Counted from the stretch's first letter, positions 46,561-59,400 are shown. The stretch: 64,000 nt of DNA from Cyanoderma ruficeps (GCA_008694505.1 VZDJ01000116.1:24152634-24216633), one strand, 5' to 3'. Numbers and translations: made by a program. Notes: generated by a model from the sequence alone, not told the origin.

Positions 46561-47979
46561 GAATGACTGCGGGAAGGATAAAATGGTTGCTGCAGAAAAT
46601 GCCATTAGACAGGGCTGAGGCTGTCCTGTGGGGAAGGAGGTGCAGTCTGCTGAGATAGGGGTCCTGCCCTCAGAGCCTGCATCATTTGTTGGGGTAGAGC
46701 AACAAAAACTTGGTGCTGTTGTGAGATGGATGTTAGAAGCTTGCTGTGTTCTTCATTATCCTTCCCCGAAGGTCCTGTGCCCGTTTTTAGCTGTCTGTAG
46801 GATTCTGCTGGGCTTTTGTGGATACCTCCCAGGTGAGGACCTGGAGAGTGAGGCTCATGTCCCATTTCCTGCACACATCCATTCTTCCTTTTCCCATTTA
46901 CCAGGCAGAGGTAGATTGGTGTCGATCCCAGCACTGAAGTCTTATCAGTCGAAGGTAGAGAGAATCCAGGATGTCACTAGCAAGAGAGTGATGGCTTTTG
47001 CTCACTTGTCTCTGCCTAAAAGATGTTTTCTCTCCTGTGAGAGATGCCTTCCCCATAGCTGGCACTGCTGCAGAGAGTGGACACTGTACACATTCACATT
47101 TTGTCCTTACTGTTCAGTGCCTCAACCTGTGCACCCTCCCACGGTGCTCTGACTGCTGGTGGAGGATTAGAGGATTCCCTGTGGGTTCTCAGCTGCCCAT
47201 CTTTACAGGGGTAGCTTACAAGCTCCACATTTCTCTTCAGAAAGCCCTTTTTTCTGAGGATGTGCCACTGTTCTGTGAGCTGGTTCACCACACAGAGTCC
47301 TGTGAGTTAATTTAAAAAGGCAAAGAAAATCCTGGAAAGACTTTCAGCGGTGTCATGCACTGAAATGCTGCTACACAGTGTGAATCACAGGGCACCAACA
47401 TCTTTGCTGGAATGAATCAAAGTAGCTCTGCCTTGTTATGTTGGAGTCATAGTCAAGCCCTTTCTCATATTTCCAATTCCATTTTATATCCCCTGTGGTT
47501 GTACACAAATTCCACGGTTGAATAAACAGACTTTGGGGATGATTACTTGGAACCTTAGGGGTTAACAGTGTTCTTAGCCTTTTCCCTAATTGATGTTTAC
47601 TCTCTTGATGCCTTTCCATGTGCATGCTATGAAATATTCCCCAGAAAGAGTTTCGCCTAGTGCCAGGATGTTATGTCTTGTAGTGGATGAAATTCCTTGA
47701 CAGAAAGTTCTGAAATGCACCTGTTGTAGTGCCATGATAAAAATTTGTGAAAAATACACCTGCTACAGAGCACAGGCGACAGGCTGAGAAATGGTTTTGT
47801 GTCCTCACACTGCAAGGCAAGTGCCTTCAGGTTATTCCACAAAGGATTTTGGCATTGGAGCCTACACCACTAAAGGGATAGACTCACTCTTCTTAATGGG
47901 AAAGAGTTGGCCTGGGGATATGAGGTAGTGTGGAAGAGAAGGCAAGCACAGAAATGAAACTTTGGCCTTTCTGTGCCAT
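46561..47979. other. Non-coding, nothing recognised
   Basis: Frames of up to 174 codons (46628-47152) overlap one another on both strands and carry no family signature. No repeat was recognised. Confidence 0.45.
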
Positions 47980-48006
47980 ATTATGAATATTATGAATATT
48001 ATGAAG
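47980..48006. repeat. 9-bp tandem repeat, three copies
   Basis: ATTATGAAT twice, then ATTATGAAG: a minor slippage array. Confidence 0.85.
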
Positions 48007-48498
48007 AGGCGGACTGTGGGGAGCTCAGAACAACCACCAACTTGTTTCAACCTGAGATGGCAGAATCAGTCAGTTCCAAGTAAAAACCTTCCTGTGTCTT
48101 GCAGCAGTTTACCCCACTTGCAGTGCAGACACAAATAGCAGCTCAGATCCCCACAGCTGCGAGGCTATAAATCCATGCTCATATTTGTGCAGCTCACGTC
48201 TCTTGTTTGTGCTGAGGAGAGATATTGGCTTTCAAGAGGGATCTCCTACCACACAAAGTCGCTGGCATGGAGGTGAGCAACATCTTTAATGCTCTCTCAA
48301 TGTACCCTCCTTAAAAAACTGGACTCTGAACTGGTGCTGGAAGTCAAAGCCTACTCCAAATTCTCTTAGTACGGAAGGATGTGGCTTTGCAGAGAGGCTT
48401 GGTTGAGGTCAACAGCTCCTGATGAGCATCTGTACCATCCTCTATCAGCACTTGGACAACATGGAGGTCCAAAACCAGCGCAGAGCTCTAGATAGATG

Positions 48499-48702
48499 GA
48501 TCACAGGATCACAGAACATGTTGGGTTGGAAGGGACTCCTCTCCAGGCTGAACAGACCAAGTGCCCTCAGCCTGTCCTCACCCCGCTTCCCCTCAAGGCC
48601 CTTCACCACCTTTGTTACCCTCCTTTGGACACCCTCTAACAACTTAATATCTTGTGTTGTGGTGACCAAAACTGCACGTAACATTCCCTGGGTATGGGGC
48701 TG
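48499..48702 (-). mobile_element. CR1 LINE with internal deletion
   Basis: Starts on the + strand with two tail octamers (ATCACAGG, ATCACAGA) and GGGTTGGAAGGGACT, then jumps directly to CTCTCCAGGCTGAACAGACC and GCCCTCAGCCTGTCCTCACC, which in a complete CR1 lie further inside. It therefore keeps the 3' terminus and an internal part but lacks the segment between. Minus-strand orientation, old and non-functional. Confidence 0.9.
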
Positions 48703-51176
48703 TAAATCTATTAGACAAGGAGACTTCCTTCTGGAGGTTGCAATTAAAAACATCATCATCTTGTCTGCTTCCCAGCTTTCAGAAAAAGTGCCTGTGATCC
48801 AGCTGACGACGTCCTGGAGAATGCACACATGAGGAGACCACTTGGTTCTGTTGGGAGAGGAGCTAGGAAGTGTCATTTGGAAGGTGAACACACCAGCTGT
48901 GAAATAGATATTTCTGCCCCCATCAAATCAGCCTGTGCTAACTCGTTGCACTGTGAACTTGCATCTAAAATTCAGGAACAGAGGAAGCTTGTCTGGCTGC
49001 TTAATTCTCTTTAAGGGTGGAAGATATTTCTATGCAAATAAAAACAATGCTGGTAGGCTGAAAAACCACATAAGGAGGAAACTAGCGTTTATATATTTAT
49101 TGATGATTTATTCAACAGTAATTTATTCTGTGATCTTATCCAAATATAGGCATGTATACAATCTGTCAGCATGCTTGTTGTTGCCCCTTATAACTGATGT
49201 AACCCATTCACAGACTCTACCTCCTTTCATATTAAACCCCAGCTCTAACTTAAAGTTAAAACCACTTCTTTCTACTTACTCTAAGAGCACACATATAATT
49301 TAGATAAATACGGGTTTAACTGAACTTCATGTTAAAAAGCGAGAAGGGAATGCACAGATTTAAGAAATGTGCAGGGTCTCAAGTTTAAGGAACCACCCCC
49401 AAACAAGATTGACTGAAGATTTTGCAGCAAGGCTGTTTTTGACAGAAAGCTAGATCTAGTTGAATGACGTCCCTTGAATTTCTCTACCTCTTCTGCCCCC
49501 AGCAAAATCTGCTTTCCACGGAATTTTGCCTGGCTAAGAAACTGAACATCTCTCTATTCTCCAGCCCTGTGTTTAAAAACGATGTGCTGTCAGTTATAAT
49601 TGTGGCTGGGGGCTTTGTGCTGCTGTTTACTCTTTGGCTCTGGGCTCCTTTCATTATCCTCCACACTGGGGGAATTCCTTGGATGCACCCTACCAGGTCA
49701 GCAAGTGGCAGAAGTCTCCATGAAAGAAAGAACCTCTCTCTCTTTGTTCCTTGTATCTTCACTCCTTCCTCTCTCTAGATTCCAACCCTTTGCCTTTTAT
49801 TTCTTAGTCTTGCCCCCTGATTTCCCATCTCCTCACATTGCACAACAAGAGTTTCCCTCTCGTGCTGCCTCCTAACAGTAGGGAGATCATCAAGAATGAG
49901 ACTGTTTTCTTGGCTTGCTGGTAACTCCAAAACAAACAAGGCAAATCATTGTTTAAAAACTGTGTAAATAAAAGGATATTCTGAGTATTTTTTTCCAAAA
50001 TTCTGAGAAATTGAGAAAACAAACTCTTGGTGGATAAAAGTATTTCTCTTGGCCAGATGGGATACAATTACTCTGGAAGCGCATGAGGTTTTTCATACTG
50101 AATTTCAACACTTATTTTTCAATCAAAGTGAAGGAAATTGTGTAATTAAAAGTGGTTTCAGACACAAAAAACTTCTGAACTGTCATTTTGGAAGATGTTT
50201 CAATAGGTTTCCCTTTTTCAAATGAATTTTTTCACAAGATGACTTTAGCAGAAAAGAAAAAAAAATTTAAGATGTCTCTGTCCCTGCTTCCTTACCTTGA
50301 ACAATGAAGCAAAGCTTCAGAAAACCCAGTTTATTCTGGCTTTATTGGTATGCAGGGGAGAGCAGACTCATCGGGCTCCATTCCAGTGCTTGGTATCACA
50401 TTTGGTGTGGCAGGGCTGGTGAAACAACCAGAAAAAGTCATCAGGAAGCAGGAGGAGATGACCACTCCACTTAATTAATAGAGACACTATTGTGATGTGC
50501 TGCTTGAAAATGTGAGTCTATTTGGCTTCGACTATTGGACTATGTAAAGCCCATGCACCCAAAATTTGAAAGAATGAGGAATTCTGGAATTTGGATCTCA
50601 GCTTACACTCCCATCATCTTTCATTCTAGTGGTGAGAATGAGACTTCATTAAGTTTCATTCCTGAGACTGAATTCCTGCCTCTCTGAAGTAAACGGGAAT
50701 TGTGATCAAACTCACCTTTAGCTGAACTAATTTACAGGATTTGGCATCAAAACACGTAGCTCATGATTTCAGTGACGCTGAGTATTAAGTTTCTACAAAT
50801 GGCTATTTAAAAAAGACAAATGAAACAGAAAACATCTCTGTGGGTTGTCAAACTTGCCTCATAGTACAGGCTTCCAATCTAGACTAGAACTATATTATCT
50901 CCAGTAAAATAGAAGCAGAGAATTTTTCTAATGGCTTTTCAAAATCAGAGGTTGACCAGTTTTGTGTCTTCACATTTCATATAGAAATGTCATAATTCTA
51001 TGATATACAAATTTCCTGGCTCTCTTTTTGAATGAACTTTTAATGATTCTTTGGAAGCCTGGCACTTTTGTATTAAGTATCAGTTTGCATTTTGGACATC
51101 CTTAAGGTATTACCAAAACTTATAGCTAACGTGAAACATTCAGTCACAATCTTTTAAAAGGATGGCTCTTATTTAA
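48703..51176. other. Non-coding, nothing firm
   Basis: AT-rich DNA with chance-length frames. A stretch at 50668-50705 (CTGCCTCTCTGAAGTAAACG) may be a worn piece of the GAAGTCAATGGG repeat family. Confidence 0.45.
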
Positions 51177-52240
51177 ATTACGGCTGCACTGTCATGTTAC
51201 CAGGATGAAATGAGAGATGTTAAGCTCTTCCAAGGTGGACTTCGTAATTGCACCTCTTTATATCAGGCTAGTGATTTTCATTAGCTGTATAAAAAGATAT
51301 TTTTGCATTGAATACTTTCCAGAAACTGTTTAATGGATTATCAAAAGCAACTCGGTTATGGCAAAAGCAATGGCAGGATTCAATATGAACATCAAATGAA
51401 CCTGATCTTATATTGGTGGGAATCAAACTCCTGGAGGAGCAGTACCACAAATATGTCAGTCACTGTAGTGATGCCCAAATTCCACATGATGACAATCATA
51501 TGTTCTGTTATGAAGAAAACTTTAACTTTGGTCATGAATATTTCTCCCTGGTCATGCTTAAAGTACATTGAATTACACATTGGCCCACAGGCCTACCAAA
51601 AAGAGGAATTCCTTTAAAGAAAAATGTTGTAACACAGAGTTTCTTAAAATGTGGCAGAGATAGGATTTATATAAATCTACCCCTCTCTAGAGTTTAGTTT
51701 CATAAGAAAGAGGAAATACATTTAATGTAGAATGAAAATCTGGAAACCTTAAATGTCCTTCAGGACTGTCAGTCCTGGACATGATTTCTGGAGCTGTATC
51801 CAGTTCTGGCCTCTCAGTTGCCCCTATCCAAAACATCTGCTGGAATTTGCTGGAGGTCCCTCTCTCCCTGTGCATGAAGGCTGTCAATTAATAGAATTCA
51901 ATATGCTGCCACTAAATATCTGAGAAGGGCAAACATTTCTACATACACGGTCCAGAAGAAAACCAGACTGCCTTTTCACTGATACTCACACTCTTTCAGT
52001 GTTCCCAAGACAGACCCCACTCATTCATCCCCAAGACAGACATGTGTGGTGCTGATATCACTGATCTACAGACTGGCATTTATGATAAAATTGATTTTCA
52101 TACACCTCACCAGAATGGCAAAGTTCCCACTGGCCGTAAATCTCAAAGATTTATACATTAACCAATCTCATATTTCTGAATTTGTCATAAGAGGAATTTT
52201 AAAATGTGATGAAAAGCTTTTCACATCTCAGGTTAGATCT
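51177..52240 (+). other. Coding-like but broken tract, origin unknown
   Basis: Several adjacent plus-strand segments read as balanced protein-like sequence but in shifting frames. They are 51177-51281; 51296-51568, with one in-frame TGA at 51386; 51333-51617 in another frame; and 52042-52158, followed by a frame change. The stretch LEEQYHKYVSHCSDAQ in the second segment is the most protein-like. I recognise no family. A decayed retrocopy or old transposon coding part would explain the pattern, but segments of 30-60 codons are common by chance, so this is only a lead. Confidence 0.2.
51765..51880 (+). mobile_element. Possible CR1 body fragment
   Basis: GAGCTGTATCCAGTTCTGGC, followed by CTCTCAGTTG and later a TGCTGGAATTTGCTGGAG-like stretch, recalls the CR1 region with GTGTCCAGTTCTGGGCTCC upstream of the 3' end. 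No CR1 tail follows. The similarity is short. Confidence 0.28.
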
Positions 52241-52771
52241 TAGGTGCAGGAATATTTTTTTTATGTTTTCTGGATCAGCCCCATGGTACAGCAGCTATTT
52301 ATGGTGTGACTAAATAGTGAGAATAGAAATAGACAAACTGTGACTCACTTTCAAAAAAAAATATTTGGTGTCAGACATATGACCTAAAATTTGCACAAAC
52401 AATTTCCTGGCCAGGAGCCATATATGCCATAGCTGAAGCTGAAGATATTTTATTGTAATTTGTAGCAGTGGGAGGGGAAAACTGGATTTATGGTGGAAAT
52501 AATCCTAACCACAGTTACGGTAGAGCTGACACTGTCTCATTACAAACTGCCATTTTTTTCCATGTTAATTTTTCCTTTTTATTTTGCACCCTATATTCAT
52601 AGAAGGAAATCACATCTGAATCAGTTGTGCAAATATTTAAATGAGCTAAGTTTCTGGCTGTCAATTTAATTTGGGTTTCCTTCATCACCCATCTCCACAA
52701 TAAGTAAGTATTTGGTGCCACTACAAAATATCCCCAAACTGCTTCTGTGAGTTAGCAACTACTGTCTCCTT
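52241..52771. other. Non-coding, nothing recognised
   Basis: AT-rich, no recognised feature. Confidence 0.5.
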
Positions 52772-52814
52772 TTTTCAATGTACAGGTTTTCAATGTACAG
52801 GTTTTCAATGTACA
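52772..52814. repeat. 15-bp tandem repeat, about 2.9 copies
   Basis: TTTTCAATGTACAGG is repeated exactly, with the third copy ending two bases early. Near-perfect identity suggests recent expansion and possible length polymorphism. Confidence 0.95.
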
Positions 52815-55579
52815 AAGAGGGTATAATAATTATATTCTTTCACCTTTTGTTTCCCTGCTTTTCAGAAAAGGTGAAGGACAAGGGGATATGTACAGAAATA
52901 GATGTGTAACTGGCAGGGCATTCAGCGAATCTTATTTTCCTGTGTAGAGCAGGGTGAAGGTCTGATTTTTAATCCAAACTGACTGTTTCTTCAAGGTATC
53001 TTTACAATGTCCCCAGCCATTTGATTTCTGAAAGGACCAGCTTCACTGGGATGCTTCCTTTGTTAAAACTGAGATTTTACAGTTATTCTAAAGGACCTGG
53101 AAGCTGTGTGTGAGTGCAGTCACCTGGTCTGCCACCAAATTAACAGGGAGTGCTAAAGGGGCTGTAATGGTCAGGCTGGAGTGCTGCCTGTTCTGATGTA
53201 TGGATATGCTCCTGCAGAGGGGATCTGCAGAACCTCCCTCTGTTGGCCACCAAGGAGAGATCTTCTGCCTGAAAACATTCCTAAATCAGACACCCTGAAC
53301 TTCCAGGAATTCCTCTTTCTTCTTATTTTGGTTCTGATGCACCTTACCTCAAACCAATCCCCCAAATGTGAGTTTTACAGTTCGAAATAAATTTATCAGG
53401 ATAATTTTATCACAACCACGTGTATAATTGTGTCAGAGGCGGAGCTGCATTAGCTGGTTTGTGTCATTTAGTCCACTTCTTATCAGGCTTAGAGGATTGT
53501 GTTGCACTAGAAGCAGAACTGCTCTGATAAGTGCAGGTAGAGGCAGATACTATCCAACATCCTTTGAGCCTATGTCTATACTAAGAAATGTAGATCAGCA
53601 AGTAATATGTTTAAACCTCTATGTGCTATAACCTCAACATGTGATCTTCTATACAATATAATTTTCTTGAAACAAAAGTAAAATAAGCTTTTGCTTTTCT
53701 TATCTTCTATAGATTTTCCTCCACATATTTTACTAAATGTTGTATCACAATTTCAGTGTTCTTTGAAATATATTTCATCTATGTGTTTTTACCAGATATT
53801 CTTTCACTTCTAGTCCCTTTGATTCTTTATTCAGGTAGAATACTTGTTAATATTGCACTCTTTTCCACCTCAGATGGCCAGTGACTCATGGAGATGACAC
53901 GTATCACCCACCTGCCTTTTATTATCAGACACACGAATTTGTGTCTCATTTGTCCCAAAGCAAAGTTTGTATCTCACTGGCTGCAGTAGAATTTCTCTGC
54001 AGCCTCCACAATCCTTTAATTTTGTCCAGTTCTTCTTTAGTCTCAGTTCTCTTGGTTTCTGCCATGAAAATTTGCCTCGTCATAATAGCATGAGATAATC
54101 CCCATAATCTTTTTCAAAATGCTTCTTTTCCCCACACCTACAGAACACTACTTGCCCTAAAGAGTGCTATTGTCCCAGTTTTACAGGTGGGAAATCCAGG
54201 TTGTATTTAAGATTCCTATTCAAGCTGCTAAAAAAGGCATCAAGGCTGTTTTCCACTGCTGTGGAGAGAACCAGAATTTGGTAATGCTGCAGCCTGTGCA
54301 GGCTAAATAACACTGCTCTGGAACCAGGAGTGATGCCTAAGACTGCTCCTGCTGTACAGTGGTTGTGGAGATGAGATGTTTGTCTTCACACTGAATACTG
54401 AAACTCAAACCTCTTCAGTGCAGGGCGACTTTCGAATTCTGTGTGCTCACTGGGCCTAGTCTCCGTGGTCTCTTGGAGCCTGAAGCTCCTGCAGCCTGAG
54501 AAAGGACAGCACAGGCACAGGGAATAGATGTGTGATGAGGCCTGGTGCGCACTGGCATGCTGGAGAGTCAGCAGAGCCTCACCCAGCCCCAGCTGGTGTC
54601 TGTGCAGCTGGCCTGGCACATCCTGGCAGCTCAGCAAGGTCTGCCTGGCCTCAGACCAGGGGTGGGAACTCCTCTGCTGGCTACCTGGCCAGCTCTGACC
54701 TGAACAACGTGCTCCATGGGGCAGAAAGCAAGGCCAAAAACACATCCTTCTTGCCTCCTGCTCATGTCAGACCTGGCTGGGCCATGCCTGGGACAGAGAC
54801 ACTGAAAGCCACACGATGGGAAGTTTTCCCCATATGGTTCATCATATGTGCTGCCGCAGGCTGCAACTCTGCCCAGGCTGCTTCTCATCCAAATTTTGCA
54901 ACCACTTTACTGGATATTTTCCTTGAATCCCTGTTTAGATTGTTGCAGATTCTTTTAGCTGAATCACCCCAGGACTATTATCAGGATAAGGAGAAAGTAT
55001 TCAGGGAAGAGGGGAGGAATTTAAAGCAGCCAGTGTAAATGTGATGTAGGCACACAATGAAATACCATGGGAAGCCTTGAGTGAGAGCAGATCAGGGATG
55101 GTGTCCTGCAGGAGAAGAGAGCTTAGAAGAATCAAAGGCAAACTTATGCACCCAGCTTTGTTGGGTTTGAAGACGTGCAGTCCCACCCCATTTCTGAACG
55201 TGTTGTGGGGGTAACCCCCTTGTCTTTAACAGTGTGTTGTTTCTCAGCCCCAGGTTGTGATAAAGGCTTAGTGGAGAAACCTTAGAAATGGAACTGCTGA
55301 AATCTGTGGAGGTGCTGCACTGTTTTGTACACATATGCCTGCACTTTGCCAGCACTTTCTACGTAAATGATTCCCAGATTTCCAATTGTATTTTGTTTAC
55401 AGACACGTTTTGCTTATCGTAAATTGCATATGGTTTTACCTCTAACTTTGGGCCTGATCCTTCCACAAAGAGCTTGGCCAAGAAAAAGAGTAGGCAATCC
55501 ACTATTTGTTAGCAGTTCATTTTACATATAAATATAGATGTATGTGTATAGATATAGATACATCTCAGTGGGATTCATA
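52815..55579. other. Non-coding, GC-richer patch at 54420-54880
   Basis: No recognised exon or transposon. The patch at 54420-54880 is G+C-rich with few CpG and holds frames of up to 168 codons (54532-55038) overlapped by minus-strand frames, so coding is not supported. Confidence 0.45.
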
Positions 55580-55655
55580 CTGGGAGGTGCTGAGCTCTCT
55601 TAATCTCTCGTGAAGCCAACAGGAGTTGAGGGCACTCAGCACTTCCCAGAGGTGG
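55565..55655. repeat. Palindromic amniote repeat relic
   Basis: CTGGGAGGTGCTGAG (55580-55594) and CTCAGCACTTCCCAG (55635-55649) form an inverted pair with one mismatch. Between them lies GTGAAGCCAACAGGAGTTGA, close to the GTCAATGGGAGTTGAGGG...CTCAGCACCT sequence widespread in turtles and crocodilians. It is probably an ancestral amniote insertion. Confidence 0.65.
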
Positions 55656-55817
55656 TCAGAAAACAGCAGTTTTGGGCAACTTCTTGCTTGAGATTTTGCT
55701 ATCTAAAGTACCAAAAAAAGAGATAAGCTTCTTAAAGCCTTCCTTAAACGCTGGCACCTTGAGATTGTAACTATTTATGTTTTACCACTTTTTCGCATGA
55801 AAAATATGTTGCATGCC

Positions 55818-55836
55818 TTTTTTTTTTTTTTTTTTT
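55818..55836. repeat. Poly-T tract (19)
   Basis: The longest homopolymer in the window. No retroposon body is recognised next to it. Confidence 0.92.
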
Positions 55837-57550
55837 GGTTACAGTTTTAAGGATCAGATTGATGAAGGAGGGTTCAGAGCCAGACGTACAGCATGAGAGA
55901 CAAAGGTTTAGTAATGAGTTCAAAATTTACAAAACACAGAAGCAAATATGGCTTTAATACATGATGTGACCCTTTATAAGGCTTGAAATTACTCTTCAAA
56001 AATCATTCTGGCTTGACTTCAGAGCCGAGTGGATTGTGGGATACCACAGATTGACTTTGAGTAGTGGGTTGGTATTGCAGGAATTTTTTAATTTCCTGTA
56101 ACTCACAACAATTTTCTTCCAGTTAGACCTTATCCTGCTGCAGAGTATTTACTGAACAATTTAGTACAGTGTGTAAGCCAGATCAGAGGCACATGCATGC
56201 ACTCGTACGCTTACACACACACACAGAGTAAGGAAAATTAAAGTATTAATAGTCAAATTCGAAATGATCAAAAGGGAAAGGTTCAGTGTGGTGATGTTTA
56301 CATTTTAATGTGCATTTTATATTTAATATCTAACTAGTGATGTGAGGGGGAGGAAGAAACTTTGGGCTGAAACAGATTTTTTCTATTTTTAAGGAAATAA
56401 AATTTGTTCAAGCTGCACCAATGAACAGAAAATAAATTGGGAAATACTGGTTATTATCGTTTATAACAGTCTGTTAATTATTTCTTCAAACACATTTTCA
56501 GAACCTCTCCAAAGATACTCAATTTGCAGGATTTAAAAATGAAATAAAACTCCTTAAACTGATGAAGCTGCTTATGTATTTTTCGGCAGCAAAGCAGCAA
56601 TAAAAGGATCCCTGTAGATCAAGGGGAGAAATATTTAATACTACAGAAGTTCATGCACTCATTTAATTTCAGTTGTCTCCCAGGTATTACAGGGCAATTA
56701 ATATAACATATTTGGAAGTTAAAAATGCAGCACAGGAGGTGTGTTGTAACAAAACCCCCCCAGCATGGATGATAGCAATGCATTTGGGTCACTGGAATTA
56801 CAGATAGAGATTTATATCCACTGTTGATTTAAAAAAGCTTCTTGGTGTGAACGGGCTATGTATATGCATTGTTAAAAAAAAAATTGCCAAGAAATATAAC
56901 ATGATTTGCGAGTGATTTATACAGGCACACATACACACACAGTGCTTTTGTATGTGAATTTATGGCATGTTCTATCCCTTATCTAAAATCTATTAATGTT
57001 CAAGGAAAGCCTTTGCAAAAAATTGTAATTAGGTTTGCACCAGGCCTTGAAGAAATGGGAAGGGAAGAGAGCATAAACCATCTGTATGTTATGATGAGAA
57101 TAGGATATATATTATCACCATAATACTGGAAGGAGAATGTTTGAAAAGGAAGAATAAGTACAGTACTTTTAAAAAAAGCTTTCTTAAAATTGGTGGCAGT
57201 AACTGTTACCTGGCCATGCAAATAAAAAATGAAAATGTAAAAAAAAAGTCTGATTCCCCCAAGTGAAATAATTTAATGTTTCTTTAACTTCTGTGCGCCA
57301 AATAGGGAGAGATCATAACCTCTGGCATTTTAGAAAGCGGGATGTATGATGGGATTTATTAGTAGATACGGAGTAAATAATGCTTATTGAATTTCAAGGT
57401 AACTTTATTTTCTGTTACCTACCAGTGGAAAAGTCTCTTTTGAAATAACACTCATTAGAAATTGAAGGTTATACTGGCAAAGCAGACTTGAATCCTTCAA
57501 AAATAGCCCCTAGTAAAAGTCATAGAAAGATCTGAAGCCAAGCTTATGAC
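55837..57550. other. Non-coding, AT-rich
   Basis: Contains a 6-unit AC run at 56213-56224. No exon, RNA gene or known repeat recognised. Confidence 0.5.
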
Positions 57551-57565
57551 AAAAAAAAAAAAAAA
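57551..57565. repeat. Poly-A tract (15)
   Basis: An uninterrupted run of 15 A. The preceding sequence is not a recognisable retrocopy. Confidence 0.92.
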
Positions 57566-57857
57566 TGAAACTTAATATGCAGGGAAAGTTTTTAATATGT
57601 GAGCCAGACACAGAAATATTGCTCCTCTTTGAAATGAGCAAGAATTTGATGAAACACTAAAGGGTTTCCTATATTTTACTTTATTGGACAGCAACGAGTA
57701 ACTCAATGAAAGTAGATCCTGCAATAGGTGAATGCTTCTCAGTATCAGCTCAGTGCTTTAACAAGCACACTTCCCTCCAACACAGAAATATTCCCAAGTG
57801 ACAGGAATTGTGTGCAAATTGCACCCTCAGTTCTTCACCTAAACCCCAGCTGGAGCC

Positions 57858-57900
57858 CTTCTATTGACTTAACGTGGCTTTGGATCAGGCTCCAAAATAA
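57858..57900 (+). repeat. Ancient amniote repeat fragment
   Basis: TTCTATTGACTTAACGTGGC followed by TTTGGATCAGGCTCC resembles the CATTGACTTCAATGGGCTTTGGATCAGGCC arm of the same palindromic repeat family seen elsewhere in the window. One arm only. Confidence 0.5.
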
Positions 57901-59335
57901 TGAAGGGACAAATCCATTGAAGTCTTTATTTATGTCTAGATTGTTTTCCCTCATCAAAGGCTCCCCCGAGGCTCTTCCTCCTGCATTCTCCTGCGCAGAG
58001 TTTGCGCCTCCCCGTAAATCAAGCTTCATCCCTGCTCCGTGGAATCTCACAGATGAAACTGGGGTTTGCCTCTTCTTTTTTCCGTGGACACCTTCACAGC
58101 TGCTCGTATTCCTCTTAGTTCTTGGAGTTGCTCAATCAGTGGGTTCTTCCCCATTGCAAGTGTTGCCATAGCTAAAATATTAGACTGTCTAAGAAGAATG
58201 ACTCAAAGAAAAAAAATCTTTATGCTCCAGTAGTGCCAAGCAAAGAGAAAAAAATAAGGGGCTGTTTCTGCTTTATCTTGGACATGTATAAGGTCCAAGT
58301 AGAGTGAAGTCTTTGGATCTACCTTGACTTCTCTTTCCACCTGGATGGCCTGGCATCTTCCCTTGCCAAGACAAGCTTTCTTTCACCATCAGAGTATTAG
58401 AAAATTATGCCCCATCTACTTGGCCACAGAAATCCAGGGATTATTTGCATCCAGGCCAGATGATGGTCTTTGGCTGTGAGTGAAATGGGTGTTTACCCTG
58501 CTCTAGGCTATGATCCCTATGCCCCTTCATATACACAAGGTCACTGTCCAATGGATTCCAGTTTTAGGCTAGGGTCAAATCCCTTAATGTCCTAGCAAAT
58601 TATCCCACAATCCTGCAGAGTGTAAGGTGGATCATTTTGCCAAGTGCATCCATTAGGAGACAAAAAGAAACATGAAGCATCTGAGATCTGGAGGCAGTAC
58701 TTGTTAAGAGGTCAAATCTATGAGGCAGATTAATTTTAAAAATCAGGTAAATCCAAGTTTTAAACATTTTTGGAAAACATTTCAGGAATTTCTCCTTTCA
58801 TAAGGAATTTTCTGGTAAATGATTGGCACGGTGTTGAATCTCCTAATTCTCAAAAAACCCATTGAGTTTACATCCATTTCTCACCATTGCTGCTGGATTT
58901 GTTCAAGGAGGAGGAAATATATGAAAATGTATTAAAAAACTAATGAAAATCATTAATTCTGCCAGGAAAGCACTATGATACCACAGTGGCGTATAGCACA
59001 TCTTGGGAATTTCCCAGAAGTAACTTTTGTTTTTGCTTGGATAAATTCTCCGTGATCCGCTCTTCTTCCACAGGTGAGTTTCCTATGGGAAGTCTCATAT
59101 AAATCTCCTCCTCCTCCATTTACACAGTTCTTGTGTGAGATGACATATATGCAACGCAGGTTCTAAAAAAATCATATCTGATAAAATCCCGTGCGCTGCG
59201 ATCTTAGCAATCTTCACATGAGCCCCTGAGCATATCTGAAAGACAAATGAGAACAAGGGAAAGGACTGTCAAATAGAGAAAGAACAGAACATCAAGCTTC
59301 AAAAGAGGGGCTGGCCTTGTGCACGCTGCCCTGCA
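57901..59335. other. Non-coding, nothing recognised
   Basis: AT-rich with chance-length frames only. Confidence 0.5.
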
Positions 59336-59400
59336 TAAGGAGTCAGGCAATCTGGATTCAATTCCCAGCCTTTCCACAAATCTTTGGTGAAAGTAGAATA
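59336..59400 (+). mobile_element. MIR-type SINE core relic
   Basis: AGGAGTCAGGCAATCTGGAT, then TCAATTCCCAGCCTTTCCAC, follow the tRNA-derived B-box region of MIR-like SINEs (GAGTCAGGAGACCTGGGTTCAAATCCCAGCTCTGCCAC). It is heavily diverged, as expected for an insertion older than birds. Confidence 0.55.

Noticed and set aside
46628..47152. Plus-strand frame of 174 codons
   Set aside because: Other frames overlap it on both strands, the composition is unlike a folded protein, and no family is recognised.
54532..55038. Plus-strand frame of 168 codons
   Set aside because: Lies in a stop-poor patch with overlapping minus-strand frames. No recognisable protein features or splice context.
57531..57565. 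Poly-A run considered as the end of a processed pseudogene
   Set aside because: The upstream sequence shows no polyadenylation-signal context or coding similarity, and no target-site duplication was seen.
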